Shown here one piece after another: positions 58,564 to 64,000 of a DNA stretch of 64,000 nt. A program made the position numbers and the translations under genes. The stretch covers positions 245,375 to 309,374 of the forward strand of contig NZ_JAMZAW010000007.1 in assembly GCF_024158745.1 (NCBI RefSeq), read 5' to 3'. Every line of letters begins with the position of its first letter. Position 1 is the stretch's first letter. This DNA is from Paenibacillus tyrphae (GTDB lineage Bacteria > Bacillota > Bacilli > Paenibacillales > NBRC-103111). The notes under the pieces are model-generated. The model searched no databases, was not told where the DNA came from, and saw only the letters and a list, made by a program, of their open reading frames with translations.

Positions 58564-59877
58564 ATGAACATCCGGGATGCAGCGTTTCGAAAATTCCTTA
58601 TCGTTTGGGCGGGGCAGCTCTCTTCGGCGATCGGGAGCGGACTGACGGCTTTTGCATTGGGGGTCTTTGTGTTTCAGAAGACCCAGTCGGCCATGGATTA
58701 CTCGTTGATCATTCTTTTCAACTTTTTGCCGTCGTTTCTTATGCTTCCGTTCACCGGGGTGCTTGCCGACCGGTTCGACCGTAAGAAGATGATGATCTTG
58801 GGAGATGCCGGGTCGATCATAGGTATCTTGTTCATTTTGTTCGTCATGATGTCCGGAAACGTGGAATTGTGGCACATTTATTTGGGAGTCGCCTTAAGCT
58901 CGGTATCCGCAGCGATTCAGACCCCCGCGTATAAAGCCGCCGTCTCCGATCTGGTGTCCGAAGAGCTGTATTCCCAGGCCAGCGGGCTTATTCAGTTGGC
59001 GGGATCGGCGCAATATCTCATCTCTCCGATGATTGCCGGATTCCTGGTCAGTGTTTTTGATATCAAGCTGGTTCTCATCCTCGATATCATGACTTTCCTG
59101 ATCGCCGTTGCCGCCGTGCTGGTGATTACGAAGCGCGAGGCTGCCCCGCGAAAGCAGGACAACCGGAACTTTTTCCGGGATCTGGCCGACTCCTTCCGCT
59201 ATCTCCTCTCCCGGAAAGGGATTCTATGGCTGGTTGTGCTAACCTCCATGATTTGCTTTTATATCGGGCTGCTTCAATCGCTGTTCGGGCCGATGGTGCT
59301 GGCCTTGGCCGATTCGAGGACCTTGGGGATCGCCCTCTCCTTATCCGCAACCGGAATGCTGGTAAGCAGCCTGTTGATCGGCGTATTCGGCTTAAAACGA
59401 AGCAAGGTGTTCATCCTCTCCCTGTTTCTTGCGCTGGCCGGTCTGTTCTATGCCTTGATGGGTCTGTTCCCGGCCGTTGCGATGATTATCGTGTTCGGGT
59501 TCCTCTTTTTCGTCACGCTCCCGTTTGTGAACACAAGTCTGGAGGTGCTTATCCGGACGAATGTGGACAACGAAAACCAGGGCAGAGTATGGTCCATGGT
59601 TTACGCCATCTCGCAAGTGGGCTTCATCCTGGCCTTCGGGTCGGCGGGCTTCTTATCGGATCACGTGTTTAACCCGCTGCTTCTTCCGGACGGGGCGCTG
59701 AGCCAAACGGTCGGGCAGCTCATCGGGACCGGGCAAGGCAGAGGCATCGGCTTGCTGTTCGTTCTTTCCGGGCTGTTCGTCGCTCTCCTTGGTCTGATGA
59801 TCGGGCGGGTGAAGAAAATCAAAGCGCTGGAGTCGGATTCGGCCGGGGAAGCAAGAGCAGGCGATTTGTCTGGCTGA
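58564..59877 (+). CDS. MFS exporter
   Basis: A 437-residue major facilitator with 12 predicted transmembrane segments. The loop 2-3 motif is GVLADRFDRKKMMILGD, and the C-terminal half has ENQGRVWSMVYAISQ, both typical of the antibiotic-efflux MFS group (MefA/enterobactin exporter-like). I prefer ATG 58564 after GGGGGTGG to the GTG at 58555. It is co-transcribed with tetR and most likely expels a toxic compound. Confidence 0.9.
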   Translation: MNIRDAAFRKFLIVWAGQLSSAIGSGLTAFALGVFVFQKTQSAMDYSLIILFNFLPSFLMLPFTGVLADRFDRKKMMILGDAGSIIGILFILFVMMSGNVELWHIYLGVALSSVSAAIQTPAYKAAVSDLVSEELYSQASGLIQLAGSAQYLISPMIAGFLVSVFDIKLVLILDIMTFLIAVAAVLVITKREAAPRKQDNRNFFRDLADSFRYLLSRKGILWLVVLTSMICFYIGLLQSLFGPMVLALADSRTLGIALSLSATGMLVSSLLIGVFGLKRSKVFILSLFLALAGLFYALMGLFPAVAMIIVFGFLFFVTLPFVNTSLEVLIRTNVDNENQGRVWSMVYAISQVGFILAFGSAGFLSDHVFNPLLLPDGALSQTVGQLIGTGQGRGIGLLFVLSGLFVALLGLMIGRVKKIKALESDSAGEARAGDLSG

Positions 59878-59910
59878 GCGGCGGGACCGTGTCCGGCCAA
59901 GGCAGGCGCA

Positions 59911-60003
59911 CGGGAAAAAGCCGATGCGGCCTTCAGGCTCCTCGCCTGATGCTCATCGGCTATTCCTCATTCTGTAAAAAAAAGAAACACCCCTTAAGGC
60001 GTT
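59911..60003 (-). terminator. Tandem terminators after the TerD-domain gene
   Basis: On the minus strand AACGCC-TTAAGG-GGTGTT (60003-59986) is followed by TCTTTTTTTT, and about 20 bases further on AGCCGATG pairs with CATCGGCT around an inner TCAGGC/GCCTGA helix, followed by TTTTT. Together they end the TerD-gene transcript 15-100 bases after its stop codon. Confidence 0.85.
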
Positions 60004-60017
60004 CCAATGTACGTCTG

Positions 60018-62105
60018 TCACACAACGAACTCCGACATAATCGTGCTAATATCATAAGGGGTAACGCCCCGGTCCACCGCAAAAACCGTCTCGGCCTCGT
60101 CCGCATGCTCTACCTTGCGACCTCTGGCCGTTGCGTGCAGCGTGAACAAATCATACAGGGTCGGCTTCGTCAGCGTGGTCATGGCTTTACCCATCAGGAC
60201 CATCCCTTTTTGATTACCCTCCACATTGTTGTAGTAATACGGATGCTTCTTCAAAGCCAAATCTGTCCAGATCACGGTTCGTTCCACCAGATCCAGAATG
60301 ACCGGAATGGCAATCTGGGTATCTGCGGTGAGATCGATTTTATCGGCCACGGTCGAAGGCTCGAATACCTCCCCGGTCTTCGGGGACTGCCGCATCATCC
60401 AACCGGCATAACACTCCGGCAAATTGCAATAGGGCTGCTCCGTGAACGAGTTCAGCGAAGCCACAATGAATCGGCCGCCATACCGAACGATCGAAGGAAT
60501 ATGCAGATCGATAAATTCGCAAGCGCCTTGGGGAGCCGACGTAATATCTCCGCTATGCGCGGCTTTATATTTGTCGGACCTCAGATTCGTGTACGAAATA
60601 TGCTCGACGTACTGCCAATTCTTATCATACATCACCGCCGACAAGTCGATATCGACGCGCCCCGTATGCTTGCCGTTGACCATCCCTTCCTTCCACCAGA
60701 GGAAAAAGCGGATCGTATCCCCCTCCGGCATCCGAACCCGGCTGCCTCGCACGATCGTACGCAGCGCTTTGCTGGCCGACCGCTGCGAGAACGGCATCAA
60801 ATACTGCTTCAAACTTTCGTCGATATACACGTCTCCTAGCGGCGGGAGCTCCGAGAAGCGGCGGATCAAGGTCCGTCTGCATGTGTCCACGACCGCTTCG
60901 CAAGCATCGGGATGAATACCCGGCAGCGTATTCGGAATGGCCGCGGCCTTCGCCACATTTCCTTTCGGGAAAAAGGTGCGCAGCTCGCGCATTTCATGCC
61001 GATGGCTAAAATGAGCCATGACCTGCAGCAGCACCGGCGTAGATGCCTGATCGGCGACCTCGGCGAACTGGTCAATCACTTGCAAGGCATCCTCGGAGAG
61101 CCGCAACAGATGATCCAACCGTCTGGCGAATTCACCCGCGCGCGTTTTCAGCAAAGCCGCCGCGAGCAGCGTATCCTTCCGGCGAAGCGCGAGCTCCACT
61201 TTTCCGCCGAACGTTTCGTACGGTTTATCGTTGCGGAGAATATCGAAGGCCTCTTGGCAGCGGGTATACCGTTTTTTGTATTCGGCGGGGTGCAAAATTT
61301 CTCCAAGACGTATCCAGCGATACTTATAGCGCAGCATATCTTCGACGATATTGCCGCACCGGTCCAGCAGCCCCAGAAGCAAGCGCCGTTCGGCTCGCTT
61401 GAATTTGCGGATCTTCGTATTCGCCGCCAGACTGACATCCCCATCCGAGAGCGCCACAGCCAAACGCAGCGCGTCCGTTGCTGTCTTCACGTATTTTCCG
61501 ACGAGGTCGAGGTTCGCCTTGTTGTACTTCAGCAGCGCACCGACCACAAAGCCCACATTTTCTTTCAAAGGAATCTCGTCCGGCAGTACGGCGCTCAAAT
61601 CGTCGTAGGCTGCGATGACCCACTCGATATCTTCCTTGTCTTGCTCGGAAATCGAGCCGTTCGCCGAGATGAGATTGCGGATCGTTTGACTGAAATGTTC
61701 CGCGCTTCCCAGATCGATGATTTTCAGATCCACTTGATCCAGCAAAGGGAGTCTCTCTAGAGCTTCGTGCTCGGGCAGTTCTAGGGTGAGGTAATGATAG
61801 ATGGCATTCAGATACAGCTCGGCTTGGCTGAGCAGCATCACTTGCTCGGGAAAATTGGGGTACATCGGCTTGAAGCTCACATTCGCTCCCAGGAGCGATT
61901 TCAAGTCCGCTACAAGCTGGTGGTAGAACGCCGTAAACTCTTCGATGGACAGGGTGCGAAGGACTTCCATTAACGATTTGGAGAATGTAAAGCCCAGGTA
62001 CTCGATATTTTTCAAGGCAGTTGCCATATATTTATCGGGAAGAACATGACGGCCGGGTTGGACGATGACCTTTCGGTTTCTTCTCAGGTAAATGACGTTT
62101 CTCAT
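60018..62105 (-). CDS. Large protein with C-terminal TerD-like domain
   Basis: A 695-residue protein. Its last 260 residues match the TerD (tellurium/stress) fold: HTGRVDIDLSAVMYDKNW, ISYTNLRSDKYKAAHSGDI and RFIVASLNSFTEQPYCN. The N-terminal 430 residues are helical with no motif I know (PDKYMATALKNIEYLGFTF near residue 20). The whole is reminiscent of the MXAN_6230/SCO0854 family, but the cysteine-rich RING segment usual there is absent. I start it at 62105 (MRNVIYLRRNRKVIV) after CCGGAG. TerD modules bind calcium and act in stress or phage responses. Confidence 0.7.
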   Translation of the reverse strand: MRNVIYLRRNRKVIVQPGRHVLPDKYMATALKNIEYLGFTFSKSLMEVLRTLSIEEFTAFYHQLVADLKSLLGANVSFKPMYPNFPEQVMLLSQAELYLNAIYHYLTLELPEHEALERLPLLDQVDLKIIDLGSAEHFSQTIRNLISANGSISEQDKEDIEWVIAAYDDLSAVLPDEIPLKENVGFVVGALLKYNKANLDLVGKYVKTATDALRLAVALSDGDVSLAANTKIRKFKRAERRLLLGLLDRCGNIVEDMLRYKYRWIRLGEILHPAEYKKRYTRCQEAFDILRNDKPYETFGGKVELALRRKDTLLAAALLKTRAGEFARRLDHLLRLSEDALQVIDQFAEVADQASTPVLLQVMAHFSHRHEMRELRTFFPKGNVAKAAAIPNTLPGIHPDACEAVVDTCRRTLIRRFSELPPLGDVYIDESLKQYLMPFSQRSASKALRTIVRGSRVRMPEGDTIRFFLWWKEGMVNGKHTGRVDIDLSAVMYDKNWQYVEHISYTNLRSDKYKAAHSGDITSAPQGACEFIDLHIPSIVRYGGRFIVASLNSFTEQPYCNLPECYAGWMMRQSPKTGEVFEPSTVADKIDLTADTQIAIPVILDLVERTVIWTDLALKKHPYYYNNVEGNQKGMVLMGKAMTTLTKPTLYDLFTLHATARGRKVEHADEAETVFAVDRGVTPYDISTIMSEFVV

Positions 62106-62206
62106 AACAAGACTCCGGGAAGCAAACCATACGGCAGCCCGGATGCCTCCTCTCCATAACGGATGGATCGTCATCAGGAAATTCGCATCTCTAAAATCAG
62201 GGTTAG

Positions 62207-62308
62207 GTAGAAGGAAGAGATGCGATAGCCTGATGGTGGTCAATCGCTTCAGGAAAGCCGCCACCCTAATGTCCAATGAGTGTAGAAGGAAGGATGGCGA
62301 TAGCCTGA
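62207..62308. repeat. Two diverged 27-base direct repeats
   Basis: GTAGAAGGAAG followed by GATAGCCTGA 6 bases later occurs at 62207-62233 and again at 62282-62308, about 75 bases apart. A hairpin GGAAGC/GCTTCC (about 62331-62361) follows. The stretch 62106-62522 has no credible gene and may be a decayed mobile or repetitive sequence. Confidence 0.5.
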
Positions 62309-62453
62309 AGAGATTTTCCCGGAAGCTGCGCGCCTTGCGGCGTTTGCTTCCTGAGGATGATTATTCCATAGTTTGGAGCACTCGAACAGGGCGAAAGTAT
62401 TACGATAGTAAGGTTGGGGGGCTAGGGATAGATAAAATTGTTGCGGGAGATGC

Positions 62454-62479
62454 AAAAAAGAGGGGGCTCGCCCCTCTTT
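62454..62479 (-). terminator. Terminator of the cat gene
   Basis: On the minus strand GAGGGG-CGAGC-CCCCTC forms a strong hairpin followed by TTTTTT. It lies about 45 bases after the cat stop codon. Confidence 0.9.
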
Positions 62480-62522
62480 ACATAGCTGGAATGTTAGTCA
62501 TTCTTCTTCGAAGCGGCAGGAT

Positions 62523-63179
62523 TCAGGCGAGTAACCATTGTTCGCAATTATTAGCCATCTCCTGCAATTCATTTATAAAAATACCGGCATGGTATCCGTC
62601 GCAAACCGCATGATGAACCTGCAAAGAAACAGGCAGCAAAATTTCGCCGGCTTGTTCAAAATATTTGCCGCACGTCGTAATCGGCAGCAAATACCGTCCA
62701 TCCGTATAAATATTCAGATTGAACCCGGTAAAGCTAACCCAGGGAATACACGAAACATTGATCGTATTCGGCGGCTCATTTCCCTTTGCAGATAAGCCCT
62801 TCACTTCGCCATACCTGTTCATATCATCCAGGTAGTTTTGATAAAATACATCGAAGTCGTTCGAATAATCGGTCCACATAGTAGAAAACGTTTTGTCATC
62901 TTTATGAAAAAAGGTAAAGCTGGGCAACATCTGTTCCCAATCCCCCAACTCCCCTTCTTTATTGAAACAAATCCGAAATTCGCGGTGCGCATTCACCGTT
63001 TTTGTAACCATATAAAGAAACGCAGGATAAAGCTTGATACCTTTTGCCCGAAGGACTGGGAGCAATTGGGTAATGTTCAAGTTCGCCGTTATGCTGAATG
63101 TACATCTGGTCACATTCATATAATGCTCGAAGTACGCCCGTCTTTCCCATTTGTTCATATCGATTACAGTGAAGTTCAA
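62523..63179 (-). CDS. cat: Type A chloramphenicol O-acetyltransferase
   Basis: A 218-residue trimeric CAT of the Gram-positive type A group. The catalytic histidine lies in VHHAVCDGYHAG, and IPWVSFTGFNLNI contributes to the substrate pocket. It acetylates chloramphenicol with acetyl-CoA and so inactivates it. Translation starts at a TTG (63179), 8 bases after a perfect AGGAGG that is buried in an inverted repeat. Length matches the family, so it should be functional. The lower GC content here and the attenuator suggest horizontal transfer. Confidence 0.94.
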   Translation of the reverse strand: MNFTVIDMNKWERRAYFEHYMNVTRCTFSITANLNITQLLPVLRAKGIKLYPAFLYMVTKTVNAHREFRICFNKEGELGDWEQMLPSFTFFHKDDKTFSTMWTDYSNDFDVFYQNYLDDMNRYGEVKGLSAKGNEPPNTINVSCIPWVSFTGFNLNIYTDGRYLLPITTCGKYFEQAGEILLPVSLQVHHAVCDGYHAGIFINELQEMANNCEQWLLA

Positions 63180-63187
63180 TTGGATAA

Positions 63188-63221
63188 CCTCCTAAAATAA
63201 TAAATTGCGTATTTTAGGAGG
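63188..63221 (-). promoter_or_regulatory. Translational attenuator hairpin of cat
   Basis: CCTCCTAAAATA (63221-63210 on the minus strand) pairs perfectly with TATTTTAGGAGG (63199-63188) around a 10-base loop, hiding the cat ribosome binding site. The last codons of the leader peptide overlap the first arm, as in classical chloramphenicol-induced attenuation. Confidence 0.92.
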
Positions 63222-63243
63222 CTAACTCGCTTGCTCGTTTCAT
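63214..63243 (-). CDS. Nine-residue cat leader peptide (MKRASELAS)
   Basis: The ATG at 63243 follows a good GGAAGGG site, and the TAA at 63216-63214 lies in the first arm of the attenuator. A ribosome stalled in this ORF by chloramphenicol would open the hairpin and free the cat start. Such leaders are too short for usual gene calling. Confidence 0.85.
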   Translation of the reverse strand: MKRASELAS

Positions 63244-63483
63244 GTTACCATTCCCTTCCTCGCTTTAGGGCTATTTCCATGCCCATGACATAAGTATATA
63301 GCTATATTCGATGGATGGAAACGGGCTACTTAGGCCTATATTATAATCTGAGTGGATATGAGACGTTAAATAAAGACCAATGGCATTCAATTCGTCGTAC
63401 AAATGAATGCTCATCAATGGCATAATTAATTCATGGAAGAGTTAACCTATGCTTTCTTTTCCAAATATAAAGGGGGTACCATT

Positions 63484-63933
63484 ATGGGTAAAGACATATT
63501 ACTCAATCAACTTCAGAGAGTTCCAAAACATAAAAAAGACATCTTGAAAAATCAATTTATAAATAAATTTATTATCACTGACACTGAATACTATCAAAAT
63601 TATGTAAATGTCGGAGACGGATACTTTCTCTGGTGTTGTTTCAAACATCAAGGACACTTTTCTACTTTCTCTACAAACGAATTTGGAAGTGTTTTTGATA
63701 GTATAGAGACAAAAAATGTGCTGTTGTTCTGGGACTACTATATATCTCAAGATATTATGGATTGGGGACGTAATGAGTTGTTTCATTGTTCCAAACAATT
63801 TCTTGTCAATAATTTAAGTGCTTTTCCGCAAGATTTTTATGTGTTTGATGAAATATTGAAATGGGTCGTTATTAGTACTCACGAACAACAAAATGAACAT
63901 GGAGATACTGGGTTTGTCATTAAGTTAGAGTAA
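63484..63933 (+). CDS. Hypothetical protein, AT-rich, no family recognised
   Basis: A 149-residue protein of low-GC codon use, unlike the rest of the window. I start it at 63484 (MGKDILLNQLQRVPKHKKD), after AAAGGGGGT, rather than the upstream frame start 63433. It is rich in aromatic residues (GDGYFLWCCFKHQGHFSTF) with no signal or catalytic motif. Size and composition recall small immunity-type proteins, but this is only an impression. Adjacent to cat, it probably belongs to the same acquired segment. Confidence 0.7.
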   Translation: MGKDILLNQLQRVPKHKKDILKNQFINKFIITDTEYYQNYVNVGDGYFLWCCFKHQGHFSTFSTNEFGSVFDSIETKNVLLFWDYYISQDIMDWGRNELFHCSKQFLVNNLSAFPQDFYVFDEILKWVVISTHEQQNEHGDTGFVIKLE

Positions 63934-64000
63934 ATTGCAATTTTAAGTACATTTAAAATTCATGTACGGAGTTTCGTAACAACTAAAGGGTGCAAAATGG

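Noticed and set aside
11266..62410. 16-base exact match GGCGAAAGTATTACGA at about 11266 and 62392
   Set aside because: In a 64-kb window one such match is near chance expectation. No matching longer repeat was seen around it.
1..64000. CRISPR array or prophage
   Set aside because: No regularly spaced repeats and no phage structural, integrase or terminase genes were found.

Overview
This window looks like the chromosome of a Gram-positive Paenibacillaceae-type bacterium (Paenibacillus, Cohnella or a near relative). The evidence is a GC content in the mid-50s, strong AGGAGG ribosome binding sites, many intrinsic terminators, YesM/YesN-type and DesK/DesR two-component systems, a Firmicutes-type (T7SSb) type VII secretion locus and a Staphylococcus-type cat gene with a leader-peptide attenuator. 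No normal tRNA, rRNA, CRISPR array or intact transposase gene was seen.

Layout. 1-8.6 kb: an amino-acid catabolic operon on the minus strand (thiolase cut by the window edge, two CoA-transferase subunits, class III aminotransferase, Glu/Leu-type dehydrogenase), a divergent PucR regulator, and an amino-acid ABC transporter. A composite promoter element recurs with identical 37-bp spacing upstream of both minus-strand operons. 8.8-17.5 kb: an RNA-damage island. It has a DIP1984-family gene, about 740 noncoding bases full of tRNA-like arms, a slipin, a Pnkp-Hen1 RNA repair operon, and a divergent operon of NADAR plus TIGR02452 (PARG-like macrodomain) genes. The Hen1-Pnkp operon starts with a sigma-A promoter, a 50-codon leader ORF with a strong ribosome binding site, and an intrinsic terminator 48 bases before hen1, which is the arrangement of ribosome-controlled attenuation. 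17.6-25.8 kb: a reduced type VII locus (EssC, EsaB, two WXG100 proteins, a small helical protein, a lipoprotein, a lipase with a reversed effector layout). 26.4-28.1 kb: a chemoreceptor.

28-38.5 kb: a long minus-strand operon controlled by a FadR/GntR regulator through two nearly identical palindromes. It encodes an AtuA-family protein, DUF4387, an ABC importer without its ATPase, two ADP-ribosylglycohydrolase-family proteins and ribokinase, suggesting uptake and breakdown of a ribosyl compound. A palindromic MITE-like repeat lies inside it. 38.7-44.7 kb: a plus-strand operon for a dipeptide epimerase-like enzyme, an M20 amidohydrolase, an ion-coupled transporter, a class A beta-lactamase-fold serine hydrolase and a regulator. 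44.8-53.6 kb: a beta-glucuronidase-like GH2, a PpiC-like membrane protein, a secreted beta-helix protein and a YesM/YesN pair. 53.7-57.8 kb: YpsA-like SLOG protein, DesR-DesK and a fatty acid desaturase. 57.9-59.9 kb: a TetR-MFS pair with two operators. 60-64 kb: a large TerD-domain protein, a cat gene with classical translational attenuation, and an AT-rich unknown gene, the last two probably acquired horizontally.

The most interesting part is 9,992-17,516. Genes for RNA 3'-end methylation, RNA end-healing and sealing, and ADP-ribose removal sit beside a structured noncoding RNA. One element of this RNA has T arm, closed acceptor-like stem, D arm and anticodon-like arm in a circularly permuted order, as in the tRNA-mimic domain of bacterial Y RNAs, although no Ro60/TROVE or RtcB gene is present in the window.
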